From positions 1 to 5,577 of the forward strand of contig JACDCN010000155.1 in the NCBI GenBank assembly GCA_013817555.1: a stretch of DNA of 5,577 nucleotides, written 5' to 3'. How positions within the stretch are numbered: the stretch's first letter is position 1; every line of letters starts with the position of its first letter. Of the stretch, positions 1 to 5,577 are shown piece after piece. A program made the translations under genes and the position numbers. This DNA is from Actinomycetota bacterium. GTDB lineage: Bacteria; Actinomycetota; Thermoleophilia; Gaiellales; Gaiellaceae. The notes beneath the pieces were generated by a model. The model was not told the origin of the DNA. It did not search any database and saw only the letters and a program-made list of their open reading frames with translations.

Positions 1-651
1 GTGCTGACCTGCGGCGCGGAGCCGCTCTTCTTCCTCGACTACGTCGCCGCCAACCGGATCGAGCTCGAGCAGGTCGCCGAGCTCGTCGAGGGCGCGGCCG
101 AGGTCTGCCGCGACGCGGGTTGCGCGCTCATCGGCGGGGAGACCGCTGAGCTTCCGGGCATCTACAGAGAGGACGAGCTCGACTTTGCCGGGACGTGCGT
201 CGGGATCGTCGGGCGGGAGCGGTTGATCGACGGGTCGCGGATCGAGGCGGGAGACGCGGTTGTCGGAATGCCCTCCGCGGGCGTCCACGCGAACGGCTTC
301 ACGCTTGTGCGCCGGATCCTCCAGCTCGAGGACTACGACGGGGACGACTTGCTCGCGCCCACGCGGCTCTATCTCGACGACGTACGTGAGCTCCGTGAGC
401 GAGCCGATGTCCGCGGGCTCGCCCACGTCACGGGTAGCGGCATCCTCGGCAACCTTGCGCGCGTCCTGCCTGAAGGCCTGCGCGCGGAGCTCGACTGGTC
501 GTCGTGGGAGCGTCCGCCCGTCTTCGAGTGGCTCGCCCGTCACGTGGACGAGGACGAGCTGCGAGGGGTCTTCAACCTCGGAGTCGGGTACATCGCCGTC
601 GTTCCCGATCCCGGCGACGCCCTGGTCATCGGGACGATCGTGCGCGCGTGA
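1..651 (+). CDS. purM: Phosphoribosylformylglycinamidine cyclo-ligase (AIR synthase), 3' part
   Basis: C-terminal 216 residues of PurM, the cytosolic enzyme that closes FGAM to aminoimidazole ribonucleotide with ATP in step five of de novo purine synthesis. The frame is open from base 1. The GTG there is an internal valine of the family's conserved DVLTCGAEPLFFLDY stretch, not a start; a full PurM is about 340 residues, so roughly 120-130 residues lie left of the window. Visible landmarks, in fragment numbering, are GGETAELPGIY (45-55), the start of the C-terminal domain at SAGVHANGFTLVR, GLAHVTGSGILGNLARVLP, and FNLGVGYIAVV near the end. The family's usual FNCGIGM is FNLGVGY here, a mild variation. 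The TGA stop at 649-651 overlaps the purN GTG by four bases (GTGA), the normal sign of translational coupling in a pur operon. Confidence 0.95.
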   Translation: MLTCGAEPLFFLDYVAANRIELEQVAELVEGAAEVCRDAGCALIGGETAELPGIYREDELDFAGTCVGIVGRERLIDGSRIEAGDAVVGMPSAGVHANGFTLVRRILQLEDYDGDDLLAPTRLYLDDVRELRERADVRGLAHVTGSGILGNLARVLPEGLRAELDWSSWERPPVFEWLARHVDEDELRGVFNLGVGYIAVVPDPGDALVIGTIVRA

Positions 652-1190
652 TCGGGGTTCTCGTCAGCGGGGAAGGGACGAACCTGCAGGCGCTGCTCGA
701 CGCTCAGCTTCCAGTAGTCGCTGTCGCGTCCAACTCACCGCGGGCGAAAGCGCTGGCTCGGGCCGACTCCTCGGGCGTGCCCGCGGCGGTTTTCGCGCTC
801 GAGGACTACCCGGACCGAGAAACCCGCGACCGGGCCATGGCTGACTGGCTCCAGGCTCGGGGCGCCGAGCTCGTCGTCTGCGCGGGGTACATGCACCTCC
901 TGACGCTGTCGTTCCTCGAACGCTTCCCCGAGCGCGTCGTGAACGTGCATCCGGCGCCGCTTCCAGACTTTCCCGGTGCGCACCCGCTGGAGGACCTGCT
1001 CGCGGCCGGCGCCTCCGACGCCGCGGCCACGGTGCACTACGTGGACGGCGGCATCGACACGGGGACGGTGATCGCGAGCGAGCCAGTGCCTGTGCTGGCC
1101 GGCGACACCGTCGAGAGTCTGCGCGAACGGATCCACGCCGTCGAGCACCGCCTTCTCCCGGAAGTGGTAAGGCAGCTGTGCGCGCGCTGA
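648..1190 (+). CDS. purN: Phosphoribosylglycinamide formyltransferase (10-formyl-THF dependent)
   Basis: PurN transfers the formyl group of 10-formyltetrahydrofolate to GAR, step three of purine synthesis. The start is GTG 648, giving MIGVLVSGEGTNLQALLDA; the glycine-rich phosphate-binding N-terminus begins at once, so upstream in-frame ATGs (for example 504) lie inside purM and are not real starts. The catalytic triad is intact: Asn99 and His101 in NVHPAPLPDFPG, and Asp137 in HYVDGGIDTG. The 38-residue spacing from Asn to Asp equals that of E. coli Asn106 and Asp144. At 180 residues it is shorter than E. coli PurN (212), mostly by compact loops and a clipped C-terminus, but no core element seems missing. 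The gene overlaps purM by 4 bases and purH by 13. There is no clear Shine-Dalgarno sequence, so translation is probably coupled to purM. Confidence 0.95.
   Translation: MIGVLVSGEGTNLQALLDAQLPVVAVASNSPRAKALARADSSGVPAAVFALEDYPDRETRDRAMADWLQARGAELVVCAGYMHLLTLSFLERFPERVVNVHPAPLPDFPGAHPLEDLLAAGASDAAATVHYVDGGIDTGTVIASEPVPVLAGDTVESLRERIHAVEHRLLPEVVRQLCAR
1169..1172 (+). promoter_or_regulatory. Ribosome binding site of purH
   Basis: AAGG lies five bases before the GTG at 1178, inside the end of purN. It supports GTG 1178 as the purH start and is one of the few Shine-Dalgarno-like sites in the window. Confidence 0.5.
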
Positions 1191-2713
1191 TCTCCGTCTA
1201 CGACAAGAACGGCCTCGTGCCGTTCGCGCGCGGCCTCGCCGATCTTGGGTTCGAGCTGGTGGCAAGCGACGGCACGGCCACGACCCTCCGCGATGCCGGT
1301 CTCGGCGTCATCCGCGTCGAGGAGCTCACCGGCTTTCCGGAGATGCTCGGCGGCCGCGTGAAGACGCTTCATCCGCGCGTCCATGCGGGAATCCTCGCCC
1401 GGCGCGGCCGGGGGGACGATCTCGCGCAGCTCGCCGAGCAGGGGATCGAGCCCTTCGAGCTCGTCTGCGTCAATCTCTACCCGTTCGAGCTCGTCGCCGA
1501 TCGCGTCGGGATGGCCGACGACGATGTGGTCGAGATGATCGATGTGGGTGGGCCGTCGATGTTGCGAGCTGCCGCGAAGAACTTTGCCTCGGTCACGCCC
1601 GTCTGCAGGCCCGGCGACTACGGAGACGTGCTCGCCGAGCTGCGCGAGCGCAGGGGTCAGACTTCGCTCGAGACGCGCAGGCGCCTCGCGGGCGTCGCCT
1701 TTGCGGCGACCGCGGCGTACGAGGCTGCGATCGCTCGCTGGTTCCAGCCGGATGACGAGCTTCCCGAGACATTCGTTCCCGTGTTCGAAAGGGTGCGCGA
1801 GCTCGCGTATGGCGAGAACCCGCACCAGCAAGCGGGGTTCTACGCCGAGCGCGGCCCGCGCAGACACCTTCTCTCTCGCGTCGAGCAGCTGGCCGGGAGG
1901 CCTCTCTCCTTCAACAACCTGAACGACCTCTCCGCAGCGCGCCTGCTCGCACGTGAGCTCGAGGAGCCCGCTTGCGTGATCGTGAAGCACGCGAACCCGT
2001 GCGGAGTCGGAGTCGCCGAGACGATCGAGGTTGCCTACGCGAAGGCGCTCGCGGCCGACCCGGTCTCGGCCTACGGCGGTGTCGTCGTCTTCAACCGCGC
2101 GGTGACGGCTTCACTCGGAGAGGCGCTCAGCGGGCAGTTCGTCGAGGTTCTCTTCGCGCCCGGGTACGACGAGCAGGCGATGGAGGCGCTGGCAGGCAAG
2201 CCGTCGGTTCGGATCCTCAACGACACCGAGCGACGTACGCCCGGCGGGACGGAACGGGACTACAAACGGGTGCTCGGAGGGCTGCTTGTCCAAGAGCGCG
2301 ACTGGAACCCTGTCGATCAGGCGCGCATGGAGGTGGTGTGCGGCCGGGCCTCGGACGACCAGTGGCGCGACCTTCTCTTCGCCTGGAAGGTCGTGAAGCA
2401 CGTCAGCTCGAACGCGATCGTCCTCGGGCTGCGCGGGCAGACGGTAGGAATCGGGGCCGGTCAGATGAGCCGTGTCGACGCGGTCCGCATCGCAGTCGAC
2501 AAAGCACGCCGGGTCGGGCACGACCTCGAGGGTGCCGTGCTTGCCTCGGACGCCTTCTTCCCGTTCCCGGACGGCCCGCAGATTGCCCTCGAGGCCGGGA
2601 TCACGGCGATCATCCAGCCGGGTGGGTCGAGGCGGGACGCCGAGGTCATCGAGGGGGTCTCAGAAGCGGGAGCCGCGATGGTGTTCACGCACCGGCGGCA
2701 TTTCCGGCATTAG
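1178..2713 (+). CDS. purH: Bifunctional AICAR formyltransferase / IMP cyclohydrolase
   Basis: PurH carries out the last two steps to IMP: formylation of AICAR by 10-formyl-THF, then ring closure. At 511 residues it has normal family length. The N-terminal MGS-like cyclohydrolase domain (about 1-140) shows SVYDKNGLVPFA (6-17), VKTLHPRVHAGILARR (61-76), VNLYPF (98-103) and IDVGGPSMLRAAAKN (121-135). The C-terminal transformylase domain shows YGENPHQ (211-217), SFNNLNDLSAA (244-254), the catalytic KHANPCG (Lys270, His271), then WKVVKHVSSNAIVL, GIGAGQMSRVDA, SDAFFPFPDG and the conserved C-terminus ending RRHFRH. The GTG start is set by the family's N-terminus and by AAGG five bases upstream. It overlaps purN by 13 bases. 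The TAG at 2711-2713 lies inside the convergent cupin gene. I see no terminator hairpin at its end. Confidence 0.97.
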   Translation: MRALISVYDKNGLVPFARGLADLGFELVASDGTATTLRDAGLGVIRVEELTGFPEMLGGRVKTLHPRVHAGILARRGRGDDLAQLAEQGIEPFELVCVNLYPFELVADRVGMADDDVVEMIDVGGPSMLRAAAKNFASVTPVCRPGDYGDVLAELRERRGQTSLETRRRLAGVAFAATAAYEAAIARWFQPDDELPETFVPVFERVRELAYGENPHQQAGFYAERGPRRHLLSRVEQLAGRPLSFNNLNDLSAARLLARELEEPACVIVKHANPCGVGVAETIEVAYAKALAADPVSAYGGVVVFNRAVTASLGEALSGQFVEVLFAPGYDEQAMEALAGKPSVRILNDTERRTPGGTERDYKRVLGGLLVQERDWNPVDQARMEVVCGRASDDQWRDLLFAWKVVKHVSSNAIVLGLRGQTVGIGAGQMSRVDAVRIAVDKARRVGHDLEGAVLASDAFFPFPDGPQIALEAGITAIIQPGGSRRDAEVIEGVSEAGAAMVFTHRRHFRH

Positions 2714-3251
2714 CCCAGGGCAGCTGCTCCCAGACCGCCGGTCGCTCGACGCGCTCCTGAGGAGACGCCGCGTACGCCTCCCGCGGGGTCGGCGTCTCGG
2801 TCTCGACGCCGGCGCCGTGGCGAAGCGCAAGCTCGGAGACGGGATAGAAGATCGGGCGACCGCGCCTGCGCGTGCCGGTCATGAGAACGACGCAGGGGCC
2901 TTCGCCGGCGCCGACGAAGATGTGCTCGGTCATCGACGGGCAGTGGAAGAAGTCCCATGCGCGCAGACGCCGCTCCTCGCCCTCGACCAGTAACAAGCAT
3001 TCGCCGGCGAGAACGAGGAAGTCCTCCTGAGTCTCCTCGCCGTGGTAGAGCCCGTTCGGCTGACCGGGTTGCAGGACGCAGATCCGGATCCCGAGCTCGG
3101 TGAACTCGGCGGCGGACGACTCGAGCTCGCAGCTCGCGCCGAAGACGTCGTGGTCGAACCAGGACGCGTCGGCCACGTTGACGACGAACCAGCCCTCCGT
3201 CGCCGGCACGAGACCCGATTCGTTCGGTTCGAGACGAGCTTCCTCGACCAC
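2685..3251 (-). CDS. Cupin-domain protein
   Basis: Single-domain cupin of 188 residues, substrate unknown. Start chosen at GTG (3251-3249), giving MVEEARLEPNESGLVPATEGWFVVN; the open frame continues further upstream to 3569 but that part is the antisense of the neighbouring gene and has no family character. Cupin motif 1 is at about 63-83 (GQPNGLYHGEETQEDFLVLAG) with candidate metal ligands His70, Glu72 and Glu76; motif 2 is at about 100-113 (FFHCPSMTEH) with His110. The second His of the classical HxH is a Glu, and motif 2 has PSMTEH where PxGxxH is usual, so metal binding is likely but not certain. A later segment, YPVSELALRHGAGVETET, is typical of a common actinobacterial cupin family of unknown function. 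No signal peptide or membrane segment is seen, so it should be cytosolic. The 3' end overlaps purH by 29 bases on the opposite strand. The start is only 21 bases from the divergent selenoprotein start. Confidence 0.85.
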   Translation of the reverse strand: MVEEARLEPNESGLVPATEGWFVVNVADASWFDHDVFGASCELESSAAEFTELGIRICVLQPGQPNGLYHGEETQEDFLVLAGECLLLVEGEERRLRAWDFFHCPSMTEHIFVGAGEGPCVVLMTGTRRRGRPIFYPVSELALRHGAGVETETPTPREAYAASPQERVERPAVWEQLPWANAGNAAGA

Positions 3252-3260
3252 GAGCGCAAC

Positions 3261-3267
3261 GATAATG
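3261..3267. promoter_or_regulatory. Putative shared -10 element for two divergent, nearly leaderless genes
   Basis: In the 21-base gap between the two starts, the + strand reads GATAAT (3261-3266), five of six matches to TATAAT, and ends six bases before GTG 3273. Transcription would then begin at or next to the start codon of the MerB-like gene. On the minus strand the same bases read CATTAT (3267-3262), ten bases before the cupin GTG at 3251. Neither gene has a Shine-Dalgarno sequence, and leaderless mRNAs are common in actinobacteria. No convincing -35 is visible on either side. This is an inference from sequence only. Confidence 0.45.
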
Positions 3268-3272
3268 GCTCT

Positions 3273-3938
3273 GTGGAAGCTATCGACCTCGACGTGCGGA
3301 GGCACGTGTACTTCTCGATCGTCGCCAACGGGCGTCCGCCGACCGTGGTCGAGACCGCCGCCGCTTTCGAGCTCGACATGCTCGAGATGGAGGAGAGCTA
3401 CCGGCGCCTGCACGACGCCCACGCTCTTGTCCTCCATCCCGACTCGGTCGAGGTCTGGATGGCGAACCCGTTCTGTTTCGCTCCGACGCCGCATCGCGTA
3501 ACTGCGGGTGGACTGGGGTGGACCGGTACGTGCGCGTGGGATGCCCTCGGCATCCCTGCGGCGCTTCATACAGACGGCGAGGTCGACTCCGACTGCGCGT
3601 GTTGCGGCGAGCAGGTCCGGCTACGGGTGGAAAACGGCGAGCTCGTCGAGGGCGCCGATCTGCTCGTGCACATCCTCGTCCCCGCCCGCCGCTGGTGGGA
3701 CGACATCGGTTTCACCTGAAGCACGATGGTCTTCCTCCGGTCGGAGGAGCACCTCACCCGCTGGCTCGACGCGAACGGCTGGGAGCCCGGCGCGACGATC
3801 ACTGCGGCCAAGATGAACGAGCTCGCCCGGGTCTGGTGGTGGACGCGACTCGACCCGGGCTGGCGCCCGCGTGCACCGCAGGAATCGCAGGCGATCCTCG
3901 ACAGCCTCGGTTTGAGCGGCGAGTTTTGGCAGCTGTAG
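3273..3938 (+). CDS. MerB-like (alkylmercury lyase family) selenoprotein, TGA at 3717-3719 read as Sec149
   Basis: Read through the single in-frame TGA, this is a 221-residue protein of the organomercurial lyase (MerB) family, whose classical members cleave carbon-mercury bonds by protonolysis. Residues about 5-60 resemble the helical, winged-helix-like MerB N-terminus (RPPTVVETAAAFELD, YRRLHDAHALVL). Next comes WMANPF (62-67), then the catalytic core. Cys87 and Asp90 (TCAWDALGIPAAL) match MerB Cys96 and Asp99, and Cys108 (DCACCGEQV) matches Cys117, with two extra cysteines at 110 and 111. The TGA, codon 149, falls in WWDDIGFT-U-STMVFLRSEEHL, exactly at MerB catalytic Cys159; the 87-to-149 spacing of 62 compares with 63 in MerB. 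The frame continues after it for 72 residues to TAG. Start GTG 3273 is the first in-frame start after the divergent cupin gene; GTG 3294 is an alternative. A SECIS-like hairpin follows the TGA. TGA also ends purM and purN, so the recoding must be local. No other mer gene is near, so mercury as substrate is unproven. A standard pipeline would call a 148-residue truncation plus a 70-residue orphan from ATG 3726. Confidence 0.85.
3717..3719 (+). other. Recoded TGA selenocysteine codon (Sec149)
   Basis: The only in-frame TGA between GTG 3273 and TAG 3936. The flanking residues on both sides belong to one conserved family block, and the codon aligns with the catalytic Cys159 of MerB. Replacement of a catalytic cysteine by Sec is the usual pattern in bacterial selenoproteins. 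A nonsense mutation of a Cys TGC/TGT codon would look the same at this one base, but would not explain the hairpin that follows. Confidence 0.82.
3728..3753 (+). promoter_or_regulatory. Bacterial SECIS element (selenocysteine insertion hairpin)
   Basis: mRNA hairpin inside the coding sequence just after the UGA. The upper stem has seven pairs, UUCCUCC (3732-3738) with GGAGGAG (3743-3749), including one U-G pair at its base. A C-C mismatch (3731/3750) follows, then three pairs, GGU (3728-3730) with ACC (3751-3753). The apical loop is GGUC (3739-3742), opening with guanines as SelB-binding loops do; the E. coli fdhF element also carries GGUC in its apical loop. Nineteen bases separate the UGA from the loop, inside the roughly 16-37 base range of the bacterial SECIS model. 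The bulged U known from E. coli is replaced here by a C-C mismatch. Confidence 0.8.
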
Positions 3939-3979
3939 GGGCGATGCTTGCCTCGACCGCGAAGTACGCTTCGCGCCCG

Positions 3980-5395
3980 ATGAGCCGCCGCGAGTACCCG
4001 AACGTCGTCGAGCTGGTCGGACGGACACCGATCGTCCGGCTAGATCGCCTCGGTCGCGACGTACCGGGAGAGCTCCTCGCCAAGCTCGAGTTCCTGAACC
4101 CCGGAGGGTCAGTGAAGGACCGCATCGGGATGGCGATGATCGAAGCGGCGGAGCGCGACGGCCGCCTGCGACCTGGAGGAACGATCGTCGAGCCGACCTC
4201 GGGCAACACAGGCGCCGGTCTTGCGATGGCTGCGGCGCTCCGCGGCTACCGCTGCATCTTCGTCATGCCTGACAAGATGAGCCAGGAGAAGATCTCGATG
4301 CTGCGCGCGTATGGCGCCGACGTCGTGATCACCCCGACCGCCGTCGATCCTGACTCGCCGGAGAGCTACTACTCGGTCTCGGACCGGCTCGCAGAGGAGA
4401 TCCCCGGCGGCTTCAAGCCCGACCAGTACTCGAACCCTTCCAATCCCCAGGCGCACTACGAGACGACCGGTCCCGAGATCTGGGAGCAAACCGACGACGG
4501 GCAGATCGACGCAATCGTGATCTCTGTCGGAACGGGCGGCACGATCACCGGCGTCGGACGCTATTTCAAGGAGCGCCGTCCTGAGGTTCTCATCGTCGGA
4601 GTGGATCCCGAGGGCTCGGTGTTCACGGCGGACGAGCAGCATCCGCAGGGCCCGTATCTCGTCGAGGGGATCGGAAAGGAGCGCTGGCCGGCGACCTTGG
4701 ATCCCGCTGTCGTCGACGAGTGGGTGCGCGTGTCCGACCGGGATTCCTTCGTCACCGCGAGACGCCTCGCGCGCGAGGAAGGGCTGCTCGTCGGCGGCTC
4801 CACCGGCTCCACAGCGTGGGGCGGTATGCAGGTGGCGAAGCGGCTCGGACCGGACGCGCGCGTGTTGATGCTCTTTCCGGATAGCGGCCGTTCGTACCTG
4901 TCCAAGTTCTTCGACGACAACTGGATGATCCAGTACGGGCTCCTGGAGCGAACGACTCCGCCGCCATCCGTCGAAGAGGTGCTCCGCTTCCGGCGTGTCG
5001 ACCGTGAGGTCCCGGAGTTCGTGACCATCGGCTCGCACGAGAAGGTAGGCGCTGCGATCGACGCGATGCGACGCTATGGCATCTCCCAGCTACCGGTCGT
5101 CCGCGAGGAGCCAGTCGACTCGCTAGCCGACGTGGTCGGTTCGCTCCAGGAACGCGAGCTTCTCGAGCGCGTGTTCAGGAACGCCGACGCGCTGAACGAG
5201 GACGTCGCGGTGGCCATGCAGCCGCCGTTGCCCGCAGTGGACGCCGACGCCTCGGTCGACCAGGTGTACGAGGGGCTGTCTGGCGTGAGCGGAGCCGTCG
5301 TGGTCGTAAGTGGGGGGCGGCCGTCCGGGATCCTCACGCGGTCTGATCTGCTGGAGTTCCTCGCGGCGCGCCGGTCACAGGTCGACTCCTCCTAG
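3980..5395 (+). CDS. cbs: Cystathionine beta-synthase with C-terminal CBS-domain pair
   Basis: PLP enzyme of the fold-type II family that condenses serine with homocysteine to cystathionine, the first step of reverse transsulfuration to cysteine. With start ATG 3980 it has 471 residues. Lys46 in NPGGSVKDR is the PLP Schiff-base lysine. TSGNTG (73-78) is the substrate loop, GTGGTITG (184-191) the phosphate cup, and GGSTGST (272-278) contains Ser274 facing the pyridine nitrogen. The features SPESYYSVSDRLAEE, AHYETTGPEIW, GVDPEGSVF and YLVEGIGKERWP favour CBS over a plain O-acetylserine sulfhydrylase and resemble the mycobacterial enzyme. Two CBS repeats follow at roughly 335-400 and 405-465; in other proteins such pairs bind adenosyl ligands. 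No N-terminal heme domain is present. ATG 3944, five bases after the selenoprotein stop with AGGGG only two bases before it, would add 12 residues and cannot be excluded. I chose 3980 because family members begin about 19 residues before the TPxVRL motif. It is probably co-transcribed with the selenoprotein. Confidence 0.93.
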   Translation: MSRREYPNVVELVGRTPIVRLDRLGRDVPGELLAKLEFLNPGGSVKDRIGMAMIEAAERDGRLRPGGTIVEPTSGNTGAGLAMAAALRGYRCIFVMPDKMSQEKISMLRAYGADVVITPTAVDPDSPESYYSVSDRLAEEIPGGFKPDQYSNPSNPQAHYETTGPEIWEQTDDGQIDAIVISVGTGGTITGVGRYFKERRPEVLIVGVDPEGSVFTADEQHPQGPYLVEGIGKERWPATLDPAVVDEWVRVSDRDSFVTARRLAREEGLLVGGSTGSTAWGGMQVAKRLGPDARVLMLFPDSGRSYLSKFFDDNWMIQYGLLERTTPPPSVEEVLRFRRVDREVPEFVTIGSHEKVGAAIDAMRRYGISQLPVVREEPVDSLADVVGSLQERELLERVFRNADALNEDVAVAMQPPLPAVDADASVDQVYEGLSGVSGAVVVVSGGRPSGILTRSDLLEFLAARRSQVDSS

Positions 5396-5577
5396 GGAAC
5401 TCCGCGCGAATCGCAATGTAGACGGCTCCGAGCACGACGAGCGCGCCGGCCAGCGCCCACGGGCTCGGCCGCTCGTCGAGGAAGACCATCCCGAGCGCGA
5501 TCGCGACGAGCGGGTTTACGTATTGGTGCGTGACGACGAGCGAGATGGGCGCGACCCGAAGCAGCCATGCGTACGCG
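5334..5577 (-). CDS. EamA/DMT-family transporter, C-terminal part
   Basis: The minus strand from the right edge is open for 80 codons to TGA (5336-5334) and gives the last part of a drug/metabolite transporter-type inner membrane protein. Readable segments are AYAWLLRVAPISLVVTHQY, a membrane helix NPLVAIALGMVF, the LDERPSPWALAG loop typical of EamA repeats (the usual LGE...T...G), and a final helix ALVVLGAVYIAI. A positively charged, probably cytosolic tail follows, beginning RAEFPRRSRP. The rest of the protein, normally about 300 residues in total with ten helices, lies beyond the window. Its substrate cannot be told. The 3' end overlaps the cbs gene by 62 bases in convergent orientation; the overlapping bases encode its non-conserved tail. 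Confidence 0.8.
   Translation of the reverse strand, partial: AYAWLLRVAPISLVVTHQYVNPLVAIALGMVFLDERPSPWALAGALVVLGAVYIAIRAEFPRRSRPVTGAPRGTPADQTA

Noticed and set aside
1..3. GTG at base 1 as the purM start
   Set aside because: PurM homologs continue for well over 100 residues before this conserved block, so it is an internal valine codon at the window edge.
1037..1990. Long minus-strand open frame of 317 codons across purN and purH
   Set aside because: Antisense shadow of two clearly real genes in G+C-rich DNA; its translation has no recognisable domain.
3252..3569. N-terminal extension of the cupin protein on the minus strand up to ATG 3569
   Set aside because: This part is antisense to the selenoprotein coding region, is low-complexity and unlike any cupin, while the family-like sequence begins at GTG 3251.
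3273..3719. Truncated pseudogene of an alkylmercury lyase
   Set aside because: Only one in-frame stop, no frameshift, strong coding bias on both sides, the stop exactly at a catalytic cysteine, and a SECIS-like hairpin at the right distance. Sec recoding explains all of these better than decay, although a sequencing error cannot be fully excluded.
3726..3938. A separate 70-residue gene starting at ATG 3726 after the TGA
   Set aside because: No Shine-Dalgarno site precedes it, it is in the same frame as the upstream gene, and its first residues complete the conserved MerB-like block broken by the TGA. It is the C-terminal part of the selenoprotein.
4109..5038. Minus-strand open frame of 309 codons across cbs
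   Set aside because: Antisense shadow of a well-conserved enzyme; rich in Arg, His and Asp as expected from reverse reading of biased codons.
5375..5394. Perfect AGGAGG on the minus strand followed by GTG, suggesting a short gene
   Set aside because: The GTG is in frame with the transporter tail and would give only 14 residues; the motif probably arises from overlapping coding constraints with cbs.

Overview
The window is a G+C-rich stretch with strong G/C preference at third codon positions, GTG starts, densely packed and overlapping genes, and little Shine-Dalgarno sequence. Gene content and style suggest an actinobacterium. Codon habit and the mycobacterial-like cystathionine beta-synthase are compatible with a soil lineage such as Thermoleophilia, but that placement is a guess. 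No rRNA, tRNA, CRISPR array or mobile element is visible, and no gene-free stretch exceeds 300 bases.

Left part (1-2713, + strand): three consecutive de novo purine genes. These are the 3' part of purM (AIR synthase), purN (GAR formyltransferase) and purH (AICAR formyltransferase/IMP cyclohydrolase). They overlap by 4 and 13 bases and look like one translationally coupled operon. purH runs convergently into a cupin gene on the minus strand (2685-3251), with a 29-base antisense overlap at the 3' ends.

Centre (3252-3938): the highlight. A gene divergent from the cupin starts at GTG 3273 and encodes an alkylmercury lyase (MerB)-like protein. Its frame is interrupted by one in-frame TGA at 3717-3719. 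The TGA lies exactly where MerB has catalytic Cys159, and a convincing protein of the same family continues after it to a TAG at 3936-3938. Nine bases after the TGA begins a 10-bp hairpin with a GGUC apical loop (3728-3753), a good match to a bacterial SECIS element. I read this as a 221-residue selenoprotein with Sec149, not a pseudogene. Ordinary gene calling would split or truncate it. The 21-base gap between the two divergent starts contains a near-symmetric ATAAT element that could serve as a shared -10 for two nearly leaderless transcripts.

Right part (3980-5577): a cystathionine beta-synthase with a C-terminal CBS-domain pair follows in the same direction, possibly co-transcribed with the selenoprotein. 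It converges on the 3' end of an EamA/DMT-type transporter gene that enters from the right edge on the minus strand, with a 62-base antisense overlap.

The purine genes are ordinary housekeeping. The selenoprotein next to a sulfur amino acid enzyme suggests thiol, selenol or metal chemistry, but no merA, merR, merT or selenocysteine machinery gene (selA, selB, selC, selD) lies in the window, so the substrate of the MerB-like protein is open.
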